Under the pieces are notes generated by a model. That model saw nothing but the letters and a program-made list of their open reading frames with translations. It was not told the DNA's origin and made no database searches. The position numbers were made by a program, and so were the translations under genes. DNA of 64,000 nt from Rhodospirillales bacterium (GTDB taxonomy: Bacteria; Pseudomonadota; Alphaproteobacteria; Rhodospirillales; JANQFP01): assembly GCA_028277795.1 (NCBI GenBank), contig JANQFP010000166.1, positions 1 to 64,000 on the forward strand, read 5' to 3'. Below, one piece after another: positions 1 to 9,263 of the stretch. The first letter of the stretch is position 1, and every line of letters begins with the position of its first letter.

Positions 1-927
1 CGCATCCATACCCTGTCGCGGACCGAAAACGCGGGTCTGTTCGAAGCGGTCGTCGGGGGCTTGGGGCTGCTCGGCGTCGTATTGACGGCCACCCTGCGGC
101 TGAGGCCCATCGCCGGCGGCACCATCCGCGCGGCGATTCACCCCGTCCGCGATCTGGAGGAGTTGGAGGCCGTGTTCGCCGAAGCCACGTCCGCCGTCGA
201 TTACGGGTTCGGGTGGCTGGACACCTTCGACCGCAAGAACCGCGGCTACGTGGAGACCGCGCGCTGGACCGCGGAGCCCGGCGGCGCGGCCTACCGCGCC
301 ATCGACACCCGCCCCCACAGGCTGTTCGGGGTGCTGCCCTACCGGCCCGCCTATCCCGTCATCAGGCCCGTCATGGGCCGGCTGCCCATGCGCGTCTACA
401 ACGCCTTGAAGGCCCGGGCCGGAGACGGAGGGGCCGGCGAGCGCCCGGTCGATGTCGGCGAGTTCCTGTACCCGCAGGCCTTTTCCGTGCCGCAGCCGGC
501 GGGCCTGTTCCCCGGGGGCTACCTGGAATCCCAGATCCTGGTGCCCGACGACGGCGCCTTCCCGTGCTTCCGCGAGCTCCTCGCCATGGCGCGGGATGGC
601 GGATTCGAAAGCTGGCTGTGCTCGGTGAAGCGGCTGCGCGAGGACCAATTCCCGCTGTCGTTCTCCGGCACGGGGTACACCATCTCGTATGTGGTGCCCG
701 GACGCTGCCTGACGCGGCCGGGATTCGAGCCCTTCTTCCGGAGGGTGGTGGACATGACCCGAGACCGGGGCGGCAAGATCCATCTGGTGAAGGACCAGCT
801 CCTGCGCAGGGACGACGTTGAGGCCATGTACCCGCACCTTGCCCGGTTCCAGGAAGCCAAGGTGCAGATCGATCCAGGCGGGCTTTTCTCCAGCGACCTC
901 TACCGCCGGCTCTTGGCGGCGTCGTGA
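1..927 (+). CDS. FAD-linked oxidase, C-terminal part (5' end outside window)
   Basis: The reading frame is open from the first base, so the gene starts upstream of the window. The visible 308 residues begin with the end of an FAD_binding_4 (PCMH-type) domain: the GGLGLLGVV stretch followed by TLRLRPI is the usual end of that domain. A substrate-binding half follows, ending in IDPGGLFSSDL, typical of the C-terminal BBE-like segment of sugar-lactone/DprE1-type oxidases. The substrate cannot be told from this fragment. The 3' end overlaps the convergent gene at 900-1943 by 28 bases. Confidence 0.7.
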   Translation, partial: RIHTLSRTENAGLFEAVVGGLGLLGVVLTATLRLRPIAGGTIRAAIHPVRDLEELEAVFAEATSAVDYGFGWLDTFDRKNRGYVETARWTAEPGGAAYRAIDTRPHRLFGVLPYRPAYPVIRPVMGRLPMRVYNALKARAGDGGAGERPVDVGEFLYPQAFSVPQPAGLFPGGYLESQILVPDDGAFPCFRELLAMARDGGFESWLCSVKRLREDQFPLSFSGTGYTISYVVPGRCLTRPGFEPFFRRVVDMTRDRGGKIHLVKDQLLRRDDVEAMYPHLARFQEAKVQIDPGGLFSSDLYRRLLAAS

Positions 928-1943
928 GCGGCCCGGCAGCGGTCCAGCAACGGCCCCAGTTGCACCGCCAGCCGGCGCGAAAAGAGCTCGACGCTTCGTC
1001 GGTTCAGGTGCCCTCCATCCCAGGTTGCGAGCCCGGCCGGGTCGGGGAGCGCCGACATCAATCCCGCCCGGCGGGCGATTTCGCGAACCGCTTCCGGTGC
1101 CAAGCCATCGCTCGGCACGGACGTGACGATGAGACAGCCCCCCCGGTCGGCAATGAACTGTTTGAACCGGCGGGCGATCTCGATCATCCGGGGGAGGCGC
1201 TCACGGGTCGCGGGAGGGATGCCGTCCGCGAGTTCGATGGCGATCTCCCGATCGACGGGGAAACTGCGGTACTGCCACCGGCCGGTCCGGCGCGACCGGT
1301 AAATGGTCCCCTCGGTTCCGCACAGGGCCGGTTCCAGCCACGACCCACCGCCGGAGCAAACGCGCCGGTGGATCGGCTGCAGTATCCGCTTGGCATGGTA
1401 CTCGAGGATGGCCAACGCGCTTTGGCTCGTCACCAAAGTCCCCACACCCGTCTGGTTGTCGTAGAAGAAATGGTCCGCATTCACCACCACGGCCAGGGGC
1501 CGGAGGTCGAACCGTTCGATCACCGCGGCGGCGAACCGGTCCTGCTCGCCGTGGCCGAAACCCATAAGGTAGTACGGGAGCCCCCGGTCGCGGAAAAAGG
1601 CCTCCAACGCATCCGAGGAAAAGGCCGTTTGGGCCAGGCTGTTGCCTAGAAACAGGACCTCGGCGGCGCGCAGGCGCTCGACGACCCCGTCCTCGAGATC
1701 GTAGTAGACGGCACCATGCTCGTAATCCTGGAACTTGGCCGAACCGCACCAGGCCAGGTAATACTCCTCCGAATAGCCGCTGCCGTCGCAATCGCCGATC
1801 CACGCCCGCTGGGAGACGAACAGCCCCGCCGACGCCGCCGCCGATACGACGAAGCCGGCCAGCACGAACAGGAGATAGCGCCGTGCCAGCCGGCGGGCGG
1901 TCTCGCGGAACGGAGCGCCGGGGGCGGAGGTGTCGTCGGTCAT
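900..1943 (-). CDS. SGNH-hydrolase-like membrane-anchored partner of the MBOAT acyltransferase
   Basis: Protein of 347 residues with one N-terminal membrane segment (LLFVLAGFVVSAAASAGLFV), so the rest is probably periplasmic. A GNS motif (LFLGNSLAQTAF) and a late D-x-x-H block (TWDGGHLNR) match the nucleophile and Asp/His positions of the AlgJ/AlgX/DltD-like SGNH fold. The ATG at 1943 was chosen because it lies one base after the stop of the MBOAT gene and directly before a normal membrane anchor; the longer frame upstream is the antisense-like remainder of that gene. Such pairs transfer acyl groups to exported polysaccharides; the target polymer is unknown here. Confidence 0.6.
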   Translation of the reverse strand: MTDDTSAPGAPFRETARRLARRYLLFVLAGFVVSAAASAGLFVSQRAWIGDCDGSGYSEEYYLAWCGSAKFQDYEHGAVYYDLEDGVVERLRAAEVLFLGNSLAQTAFSSDALEAFFRDRGLPYYLMGFGHGEQDRFAAAVIERFDLRPLAVVVNADHFFYDNQTGVGTLVTSQSALAILEYHAKRILQPIHRRVCSGGGSWLEPALCGTEGTIYRSRRTGRWQYRSFPVDREIAIELADGIPPATRERLPRMIEIARRFKQFIADRGGCLIVTSVPSDGLAPEAVREIARRAGLMSALPDPAGLATWDGGHLNRRSVELFSRRLAVQLGPLLDRCRAAHDAAKSRR

Positions 1944-1944
1944 A

Positions 1945-3504
1945 TCAGAACTGGAAATAGAGGAATTCGTGCTCCTGGACGGTGCCGAACAGACTCCAGG
2001 CCGCGGCCGCTCCCACCACAACCGCCCAGGCGCGGCCGAGGCGCCACCTAAGCGGCAATGACGGCGCAACCGCCGGCTCGGCGCGGGCGCTTTCGAATCG
2101 GCGCCCGCGGATCATCGCTTCGTAGGTGTTGGGGAGGAACACGACCGCCAGAACCAGGCCCGCCAGAACCAGCACCTCCTGGTATCCGAAGAAGTAATGG
2201 AGCTCCTGGCCGGAAAACGACCAGCCGGCCGCCTTCAGCACCGGCGCCAGCGCCCCCAGTTGCGCTTCGAACTGGGCCGGCAGGACCAGTCCGTTGAGTC
2301 CGGCCATGCCGGCATAGACCATGATGGCACCGTCCAGGGTCTCGGCCCGGAACAGGACCCAGGCCACCACCACGGCGGCGAACGTGAGCGCCCACGACAA
2401 CCCCCGACCCAAGGGACCGGGCCGCACCGTCCGGCGCGGAACCACGGCGCGCCACAGGTGATTGATCGCCAGATAGAGGCCATGCAGTCCACCCCACAGC
2501 ACGAAGTTCCAGCTCGCCCCGTGCCACAGCCCGCCCAGCAGCATGGTCACCATCAGGTTCACGTAACGCCGCCCGGGCCCTTTGCGGCTGCCGCCGAGGG
2601 GAATGTACAGGTAGTCGCGCAGGAACCGCGACAGGGTCATGTGCCAACGGCGCCAGAAATCGATGATGCTGGCCGCCCGGTAAGGCGAGTGGAAATTGAG
2701 CGGCAGGCGAATGCCGAACATGTACCCGAGACCCAGCGCCATGTCCGAATAGCCGGAGAAATCGAAATAGAGCTGGAAGGTGTACGACAGCGCCCCGCCC
2801 CAGGCCTCCAGGAAGGTGACGGCGTGGCCCTGGTCCGCGGCAACGAATACGGGCGTCGCGTAGACGGCAACCCCGTCCGCGATCACCGCCTTCTTGAACA
2901 GGCCGACGAAGAACACGGACAGCCCCGTCGCCAGGTAGGGAAGCCGCAGCGTGTAGATGGCGTCGCGGGCGAACTGGGGCATCATCTCCTTGTGGTGGAC
3001 GATGGGCCCGGCGATGAGCTGGGGAAAGAAGGTCACGAACAGGCAGTAATGGAGGAAGCTGTACTCGCGCGTCAGTCCCCTCGCGGCGTCGGCGAGATAG
3101 GCGATCTGCTGGAAGGTGAAGAACGAGATGGCCAGCGGCAGGACGATGTCGCCCACGTCGATGGGAACGCCCGTCAGCGCTTCGACGTTGCGGGCGAAGA
3201 ACCCGGCGTACTTGAAGTATCCGATCAGGCTCAGGTTGGTGGCCACCCCGATGATCAGGAGGGTGCGGCGCCGGGAGTGGGACATGCCGGCCTGCGCCAA
3301 CACGATCCCCATGCCGTAATTGAACAGGACCGAGAACAGGATCAGGGTGACGAAGGCGGGATTCCACCAGCCGTAGAAGAACAGCGACGCCGCGACCAGC
3401 CAGCTAATGGCCACCCTGTGATGGCCGATCCCGCCGAGTGCAAAGAAGACCGCCACCGTGACCGGCAGAAATAGAAATATGAAAATATACGAGTTGAAAA
3501 GCAT
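1945..3504 (-). CDS. MBOAT-family O-acyltransferase (AlgI/DltB-like)
   Basis: A 519-residue polytopic membrane protein starting MLFNSYIFIFLFLPVTV, the standard N-terminus of AlgI/PatA/DltB-type membrane-bound O-acyltransferases. The family signature with the catalytic His is present in GLWHGASWNFVLWGGLHG, preceded by the FWRRWHMTLSRFLRDYLYIPLGG block. These proteins pass an acyl (usually acetyl) group across the membrane to an SGNH-type partner, and the adjacent minus-strand gene at 900-1943 fits that role. Length is normal for the family. No other polysaccharide genes are visible, so the substrate is not assigned. Confidence 0.85.
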   Translation of the reverse strand: MLFNSYIFIFLFLPVTVAVFFALGGIGHHRVAISWLVAASLFFYGWWNPAFVTLILFSVLFNYGMGIVLAQAGMSHSRRRTLLIIGVATNLSLIGYFKYAGFFARNVEALTGVPIDVGDIVLPLAISFFTFQQIAYLADAARGLTREYSFLHYCLFVTFFPQLIAGPIVHHKEMMPQFARDAIYTLRLPYLATGLSVFFVGLFKKAVIADGVAVYATPVFVAADQGHAVTFLEAWGGALSYTFQLYFDFSGYSDMALGLGYMFGIRLPLNFHSPYRAASIIDFWRRWHMTLSRFLRDYLYIPLGGSRKGPGRRYVNLMVTMLLGGLWHGASWNFVLWGGLHGLYLAINHLWRAVVPRRTVRPGPLGRGLSWALTFAAVVVAWVLFRAETLDGAIMVYAGMAGLNGLVLPAQFEAQLGALAPVLKAAGWSFSGQELHYFFGYQEVLVLAGLVLAVVFLPNTYEAMIRGRRFESARAEPAVAPSLPLRWRLGRAWAVVVGAAAAWSLFGTVQEHEFLYFQF

Positions 3505-4005
3505 GAATTATTAGACGCCAGTGCACCCCGCCCGTGAGGAAAGGACAAATCTAAACCAGCATGCACACCATCTAACATTTCCATACCAAGAATACCATGG
3601 GCCACGTGAGATGCATCGGTGGCCGGATGGCAAGTCTAATTGGCCGTTCAACGGTGGCGTCCCCACGCTCCCGGAACTCCAGTTCCCGCCAGCCGGATTG
3701 GATGAGGGTCTGCCGCAAACCCGCCATGGCGGGGTCCGGTCCTGCACGCGCGGCGCCGATGTGTGGTGATCCGAACAGTGCAGACCAATCGTCCGGATGG
3801 CCGGAACCCTCGTTAATGACCATTCCGTGATCACTACACCGGGCGATCGGACGCCGGCGGCTGCCGGAGTCTGTAACTTGTCCGTCCAAACCATCGTCCA
3901 AGACGTTGGAGCGCCGAAGGCCGCCTCTGCGCCGCCGTAAGTCCCCTCGCCCGATCGGTGGTATGGTTGTGACGGGGGGCACCGGTGCATGCCAGTGAGG
4001 GACAC
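3505..4005. other. Intergenic region between divergent MBOAT and MscS-type genes
   Basis: About 500 bases separate the two divergent genes. The first 100 bases next to the MBOAT start are clearly richer in A+T than the surroundings and probably hold its promoter. Several open frames cross the region on both strands, but none gives a protein with recognisable family character, a good ribosome-binding site or conserved-looking composition. No PpsR box, clear sigma-70 pair or TGATCC-type ECF element was found. A GAGGGA ribosome-binding site at its right end serves the start codon at 4006. Confidence 0.5.
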
Positions 4006-6138
4006 ATGCGGATCACCTGGGTCTTGATCGCCCTTCTGCTCTCAGGGTTCGCGGCCCGCGCCGCGACGGTGACCGACTTCGCCTCGCCGGACCCGGGCTT
4101 TGCCGTCGCCCAAGCCGAGCCCGTGGGGACCCAGATGGAGACCCTGGCCGTCCAGGTACGGTCGCGGCTGGCCGAGGTCCTGCTTCAGATGCCGCGGCTG
4201 TCCGACGAGGTCGCCGAAACCCTCGATGCGGCCGGGCCCGGGACCGGCAGCGGCTGGTTGTGGCCGGTGCTGGGCATTGGCGTCCTGTTGCTGGTGCTGG
4301 GCTACGGCGCCGACCGGGCCTTCCGCGCTTGGGCGCGGGGGCATTTCCGTCATCTCTATGACCCGCACGTCAGGCTGCGGCGGGACAAGATCGCGTACCT
4401 GTACCTGAGGGGCACCCTCGAGAGCCTCGGCGTCCTGCTGGGCGCCTTGGTGGCGGTGGTGGGGAGCCTGGCCGTCTATGGCGACCAGGCGGCGGCGCGG
4501 ACCACCCTTCTCGTCCTCATCGGCGCCGCCGTGGTGTTCCGGCTGCTGCGCATCGTGCTGATCGTGTTCCTGTGCCCCGACACCCCGACCCACCGCATGG
4601 CGGACCTGGACGACGCCTCCGCCCGGTCGCTCTATCGCGCGTTGGTGACCATGACCGCCATCTCCACCGCGGCCATCGCCGTGTGCCATTGGATGTGGAC
4701 GCTGGAGCTGGCCCACGACCCCCACGTGCTGTTCCTGATGACCGCCGAGCTGCTGGTAGCGGTGCTGTTCTCGGCGGTGGCCGTCGCCCATCGACGCACC
4801 ATCGGACGCCTCATCGACCCGCCGCGCGAGGACGAACGGCGCACCGGCTGGACCGTGCTGGCGCGCACCTGGCACGTCCTGGCCATCGCCTACATGGCCG
4901 GCGCCTGGGCCATGGGTGCCGTGGCCCTGCTGCTCGACCGGCCCGGCTCGTGGGGCCCGGTGATGGCGCCGGTGGCGGCGCTGTTCCTCGGGCTGGCCCT
5001 CCATGCCGGGTTCCTGTGGGCCATCGACCGTGCGTTCGGCGACCCCGGCGCGGACCAGCCCGAACCGGCGGCGGCCGACGATATGGAGGCGCTGCCGACC
5101 TACCGGGGGCTGGCGGAGCGGGTGGCCGCCATCGTGTCGGCCGGTGTCGGTGTGTGGTTCGTGCTGTTCGCGTGGGGCACCGACTTTTCCGCCGGCATGG
5201 GGAGTTCCCTGTGGGACGTCGCCCTGGTGCTGGTCCTCGCCTACGTGTCGTTCCACGCCGTACGCATCGCCATCGACCGCAAGATCATCGAGGAAGGCGG
5301 CTTCGAGGAGCCGGAGCCGGGCGAGGAAGGCTCGGCCGGCGGCGCCTCGCGCATCGCAACCCTGCTGCCCCTGTTCCGCAACTTCCTGCTGTTCACGGTG
5401 GCGGCCATCGCCGGCATGATCGCGCTCTCGGAGCTGGGGGTCGACATCGCGCCCCTGTTCGCCGGCGCCGGCGTCGTCGGCCTGGCCATCGGCTTCGGCG
5501 CCCAGACGCTGATCCGCGACATCTTCTCCGGCGCCTTCTTCCTGATGGACGACGCCTTCCGCCGCGGCGAGTACATCGACATCGGCGACGTCAAGGGGAC
5601 GGTCGAGAAGATCTCGGTGCGCTCCCTGCAGCTTCGCCACCATCTGGGCGCCCTGCATACGGTCCCCTTCGGCGAGATCAAGCACCTCACCAACTACTCC
5701 CGCGACTGGGTGATGATGAAGCTGCCGCTGCGGCTGACCTACGACACCGACCCGGAGCGGGTGCGCAAGCTGATCAAGCAGGTGGGCAAGGAGCTCCTCG
5801 AGGATCCGGTGATCGGCGACAAGTTCCTGCAGCCGCTCAAGTCCCAGGGCGTTTTCGCCATGGAGGACTCGGCGATGATCGTCCGCGTCAAGTTCATGAC
5901 CCCGCCCGGTGAGCAGTTCGTCGTGCGCAAGGCGGTATATGCCCGCATCCGCGAGGTGTTCGAACGCGAAGGCATCCGCTTCGCCCACCGCGAGGTCTCG
6001 GTGCGGGTGGCCGACACCCCGCCAACCCCGGCCCTCACCGAGGACCGCAAACGGGCCGTTGCCGGCGCCGCCCTGGCGGCCGTCGAAGCGGCCGGCGACG
6101 ATGGCCCCGAAGACAGCGCCGCGGACGAACGGCGGTAG
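4006..6138 (+). CDS. MscS-family mechanosensitive ion channel protein (large, YbdG/YnaI-like)
   Basis: A 710-residue protein with a signal peptide (RITWVLIALLLSGFAARAA), many membrane segments in the first 460 residues and a C-terminal MscS core. The core shows the pore-helix and beta-domain signature GLAIGFGAQTLIRDIFSGAF followed by FRRGEYIDIGDVKGTVEKI. MscS channels release solutes on hypo-osmotic shock. The ATG at 4006 was chosen over an upstream GTG at 3985 because it has a GAGGGA site 5-6 bases upstream and starts the signal peptide. The acidic, low-complexity tail (last 40 residues) is probably disordered. No functional link to the photosynthesis genes is evident. Confidence 0.85.
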   Translation: MRITWVLIALLLSGFAARAATVTDFASPDPGFAVAQAEPVGTQMETLAVQVRSRLAEVLLQMPRLSDEVAETLDAAGPGTGSGWLWPVLGIGVLLLVLGYGADRAFRAWARGHFRHLYDPHVRLRRDKIAYLYLRGTLESLGVLLGALVAVVGSLAVYGDQAAARTTLLVLIGAAVVFRLLRIVLIVFLCPDTPTHRMADLDDASARSLYRALVTMTAISTAAIAVCHWMWTLELAHDPHVLFLMTAELLVAVLFSAVAVAHRRTIGRLIDPPREDERRTGWTVLARTWHVLAIAYMAGAWAMGAVALLLDRPGSWGPVMAPVAALFLGLALHAGFLWAIDRAFGDPGADQPEPAAADDMEALPTYRGLAERVAAIVSAGVGVWFVLFAWGTDFSAGMGSSLWDVALVLVLAYVSFHAVRIAIDRKIIEEGGFEEPEPGEEGSAGGASRIATLLPLFRNFLLFTVAAIAGMIALSELGVDIAPLFAGAGVVGLAIGFGAQTLIRDIFSGAFFLMDDAFRRGEYIDIGDVKGTVEKISVRSLQLRHHLGALHTVPFGEIKHLTNYSRDWVMMKLPLRLTYDTDPERVRKLIKQVGKELLEDPVIGDKFLQPLKSQGVFAMEDSAMIVRVKFMTPPGEQFVVRKAVYARIREVFEREGIRFAHREVSVRVADTPPTPALTEDRKRAVAGAALAAVEAAGDDGPEDSAADERR

Positions 6139-6444
6139 CCCGCATTTCTCACATCCACCACGGCCGATCCCAGGCCCAACTTGACATGACCGAGTGCAAG
6201 GGGAAGATGTCCCTCTTTTTCGAGCCGGGACTGATCAGACGGGCGATGGGGACTGCATTGACGAGCAATTCGATACGGAGAGCCGGGGACTCGCCGAAAT
6301 CGGCGCCAGCGAAGCGTGGTCCGGGCATATCGCAACGACGCAAGCCCCGTTATGCCGAGCCCGTGTTCTTGATCGTCGCACCTCGTTGTCCGGGGGCCGG
6401 GAGGTCTTGGCCAGGCGCGCACCAGCGGCGTCGGGCTGCCTGAC
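6139..6444. other. Intergenic region upstream of bchI
   Basis: 306 bases between the MscS-type gene and bchI. It contains a TTGACA at 6181-6186 with only a poor -10 candidate (AAGATG, 17-base spacing) and no perfect TGT-N12-ACA box. The promoter of the bchIDO operon probably lies here, but I cannot define it. Short open frames in the region look non-coding. Confidence 0.4.
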
Positions 6445-7470
6445 ATGGCCACTGTCTTCCCTTTCTCGGCCATCGTCGGCCAGGATGAGATGAAGCTCGC
6501 GCTGCTGATCGCGGCGGTCGATCCCACCATCGGCGGCGTGCTGGTCTTCGGCGACCGCGGCACCGGCAAGTCGACGGCGGTGCGCGCCATGGCGGCGTTG
6601 CTGCCGCGCATGCGGGCCGTCGTCCACTGCCCCTACGGCTGCGAGCCGGAGTCCGTCGCCGGGCTGTGCGGCGTCTGTCAGCCGACCCGCAAGTCGGAGG
6701 CCCCCAAGAGCCGGCTGGTGCCGGTCCCGGTGGTCGATCTGCCTCTCGGCGCGACCGAGGATCGAGTGGTCGGCGCCCTCGACCTGGAGCGCGCCCTGAC
6801 CCGCGGCGAGAAGGCGTTCGAACCCGGCCTGCTGGCGCGCGCCCATCGGGGGTTCCTCTACATAGACGAAGTGAACCTGCTGGAGGACCACCTGGTCGAC
6901 CTGCTGCTCGACGTGGCGGCGTCGGGCGAGAACGTGGTCGAACGCGAGGGTCTCAGCGTTCGCCATCCGGCGCGTTTCGTGCTGATCGGCAGCGGCAACC
7001 CCGAGGAAGGGGAGCTGCGGCCGCAGCTCCTCGACCGCTTCGGCATGTCCGTCGAGGTCAAGACCCCCGAGGACATCGCCACCCGAATCGAGGTGGTCCG
7101 CCGGCGCGATGCCTTCGAAGGCGACCCCGAGGGGTTCGCCGAGGCGTGGAAGAAGGAGGAGCAGAAGCTCCGCCGCCGAATCGTCGCCGCGCGCAAGCGG
7201 CTGCCGGCGGTCGCGGTGCCGGACAGCGCCATGGAACGGGCGGCGCAACTGTGCATCGGCCTCGGCACCGACGGCCTGAGGGGCGAGCTGACCCTGGTCC
7301 GCGCCGCCCGCGCCGTCGCCGCCATCGACAACCACAAGGAGGTCGGCGACGCCCACTTCCGCCGCGTCGCACCGTCGGCCTTGCGTCACCGCCTGCGGCG
7401 GAACCCGCTGGACGACGCCGGCTCCACCGTGCGGGTCGAGCGCGGGATCGCGGAGGTCTTCGGCCCGTGA
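6445..7470 (+). CDS. bchI: Magnesium chelatase subunit I
   Basis: The AAA+ ATPase motor subunit of Mg-chelatase, which inserts Mg2+ into protoporphyrin IX at the branch point to bacteriochlorophyll. It has 341 residues, the usual length. Walker A is GDRGTGKS (residues 36-43) and Walker B is in GFLYIDEVNLL. The chelatase-I insertion CPYGCEPESVAGLC and the sensor/arginine-finger region GSGNPEEGELRPQLLDRFG are intact. Its stop overlaps the GTG start of bchD (GTGA at 7467-7470), indicating translational coupling. BchI assembles as a hexamer with BchD and acts on BchH, which is encoded at 41.8-45.5 kb on the other strand. Confidence 0.97.
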   Translation: MATVFPFSAIVGQDEMKLALLIAAVDPTIGGVLVFGDRGTGKSTAVRAMAALLPRMRAVVHCPYGCEPESVAGLCGVCQPTRKSEAPKSRLVPVPVVDLPLGATEDRVVGALDLERALTRGEKAFEPGLLARAHRGFLYIDEVNLLEDHLVDLLLDVAASGENVVEREGLSVRHPARFVLIGSGNPEEGELRPQLLDRFGMSVEVKTPEDIATRIEVVRRRDAFEGDPEGFAEAWKKEEQKLRRRIVAARKRLPAVAVPDSAMERAAQLCIGLGTDGLRGELTLVRAARAVAAIDNHKEVGDAHFRRVAPSALRHRLRRNPLDDAGSTVRVERGIAEVFGP

Positions 7471-9263
7471 CGCCGTCCGCCGCGGCCGCCCCGGCGCTGT
7501 GGGAGGACGCCGTGTTGGCTGCGTCGCTGCTCGCCGTCGATCCCCTGGGGACCGCCGGCGTGTCGCTGCGGGCCTGTCCGGGACCCGCCCGCGACCGCTG
7601 GCTGACGTTGGTGCGCGCGCTGCTACCCGAATCGGCGCCGGTCCGCCGCATCCCCCTGCACATCGGCGACGGCCGTCTGCTCGGTGGGCTCGACCTGGCA
7701 GCCACCCTGCGTGCCGGCCGGCCCGTGGCCGAGCGCGGCATCCTGGTCGATGCGGACGGCGGCGTGGTGGTGCTGGCCATGGCGGAGCGCCTGGCCCAGT
7801 CGACGGCGGCGCGCCTCACCGCGGCGCTGGACACCGGCGAGGTGGTCGTCGAACGCGACGGCCTGGCCCTGCGGACACCGACCCGTTTCGGCGTCGTCGC
7901 CCTGGACGAAGGCCTGACCGAGGACGAGAAGCCGCCCGCCGCCCTGCTCGACCGTCTGGCCTTCCATCTGGACCTGTCGGCCGTGGCGGTGCGGGACCTC
8001 GACGCGCCGGTCTCCAGCCGCGCGGACATCGGCGCCGCACGGGACCGGTTGGCCGCGGTCGTTGCCGGCGAGGACGGCGTGGCCGCCCTCTGTACCGCGG
8101 CCATGGCGTTGGGCATCGCCTCCATCCGGGCGCCGATGCTGGCGTTGCGCGTGGCCCGTGCGGCCGCCGCTCTCGAGGCACGGGGCGCCGTCGCGGAGTC
8201 CGACCTGGCGCTCGCCGCCCGGCTGGTGCTGGCACCGCGGGCGACGCAACTGCCCGCGCCGGAGCCTCCCGAGCCGGAGGCCCCCGAGCCGCCGGACCAA
8301 GAGGACCGCAGTGACGACGAGGGGGCGGATCAGCAGGATCCGTTGGAAGAAGTCGTGCTGGATGCGGCGCAGGCGGCGATCCCTCCGGGCCTGCTGGCAC
8401 AGCTTCAACTGGCCGGTAGGGACCGCACGCGGAACGCCGCCGCCGGACGGGCCGGGGCCGTGCAGCACGCCATGCGCCGGGGCCGGCCGGCCGGGGTGCG
8501 GCGCGGCGAGCCGCGCGCCGGCGCCCGCCTGAACGTGGTGGAGACCCTGCGCGCGGCCGCCCCCTGGCAGCCGCTGCGCCGGAGTGCGGCCCGAGGCGAA
8601 GCGGCGCAGGACCGCCCGTCGACGCGGGTCGAGGTGCACCGCGAGGATTTCCGCGTCACCCGCTACCGGCACCGCTCGCAGACCACCAGCATCTTCGTGG
8701 TCGATGCGTCGGGCTCCACGGCCCTGCACCGGCTGGCCGAAGCCAAGGGGGCCGTCGAGCTGCTGCTCGCCGACTGCTACGTGCGCCGCGATCAGGTGGC
8801 GCTGCTCGCCTTCCGGGGCCGTACCGCCGAGCTGCTGCTCCCCCCGACCCGCTCGCTGGTCCGCGCCAAGCGCAGCCTGGCCGGCCTTCCCGGCGGCGGG
8901 GCCACCCCCCTCGCCACCGCCATTCACGCCGCCGTCGATCTGGCCGACGCCGTCCGCCGGCGGGGCGAGACCCCCGTCGCCGTCCTGCTCACGGACGGCA
9001 CGGCCAACGTGGCACTGGACGGCGGGACCCAGCGGGCGCAGGCGGAAGAGGAAGCGCTGGCGGCGGCGCGGGCGCTGCGGGCGTCGGGGCTCACGGCGCT
9101 CCTCATCGACACGTCGCCCCGGCCCCGGCCGGCGGCCCACAAGCTGGCGATGGAGATGGATGCGGTCTATCTGCCGCTGCCCCATGCCGACCCTGCCGCC
9201 GTTTCGGACGCGGTGCGCGCGACGGCCGACGCCACCCGACCCGCCGCAGTCCCCGTACCGTGA
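7467..9263 (+). CDS. bchD: Magnesium chelatase subunit D
   Basis: 598-residue Mg-chelatase platform subunit. The N-terminal half is an AAA+-like domain with a degenerate nucleotide site. An acidic, Pro-rich linker follows (around residues 265-290, runs of EPPEPEAPEPP), then a C-terminal von Willebrand A domain. Its MIDAS motif DASGS starts at about residue 413 (nt 8703), with LLTDGTAN downstream. The GTG at 7467 overlaps the bchI stop; the longer open frame upstream runs through bchI in another phase and is not coding. The stop overlaps the GTG of bchO in the same way. Confidence 0.96.
   Translation: MTPSAAAAPALWEDAVLAASLLAVDPLGTAGVSLRACPGPARDRWLTLVRALLPESAPVRRIPLHIGDGRLLGGLDLAATLRAGRPVAERGILVDADGGVVVLAMAERLAQSTAARLTAALDTGEVVVERDGLALRTPTRFGVVALDEGLTEDEKPPAALLDRLAFHLDLSAVAVRDLDAPVSSRADIGAARDRLAAVVAGEDGVAALCTAAMALGIASIRAPMLALRVARAAAALEARGAVAESDLALAARLVLAPRATQLPAPEPPEPEAPEPPDQEDRSDDEGADQQDPLEEVVLDAAQAAIPPGLLAQLQLAGRDRTRNAAAGRAGAVQHAMRRGRPAGVRRGEPRAGARLNVVETLRAAAPWQPLRRSAARGEAAQDRPSTRVEVHREDFRVTRYRHRSQTTSIFVVDASGSTALHRLAEAKGAVELLLADCYVRRDQVALLAFRGRTAELLLPPTRSLVRAKRSLAGLPGGGATPLATAIHAAVDLADAVRRRGETPVAVLLTDGTANVALDGGTQRAQAEEEALAAARALRASGLTALLIDTSPRPRPAAHKLAMEMDAVYLPLPHADPAAVSDAVRATADATRPAAVPVP

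Noticed and set aside
3572-3982. A possible 136-residue gene in the MBOAT-MscS intergenic region
   Set aside because: No motif, no ribosome-binding site and composition like random high-GC translation; other frames of similar quality overlap it.
4042-5988. A 648-codon minus-strand frame opposite the MscS-type gene
   Set aside because: His/Gln/Gly-rich antisense shadow; the plus-strand protein has a signal peptide and the MscS signature.
6181-6209. TTGACA upstream of bchI as a PpsR-controlled promoter
   Set aside because: There is no TGT 12 bases before its ACA and the -10 (AAGATG) is poor, so neither a PpsR box nor a confident promoter can be claimed.
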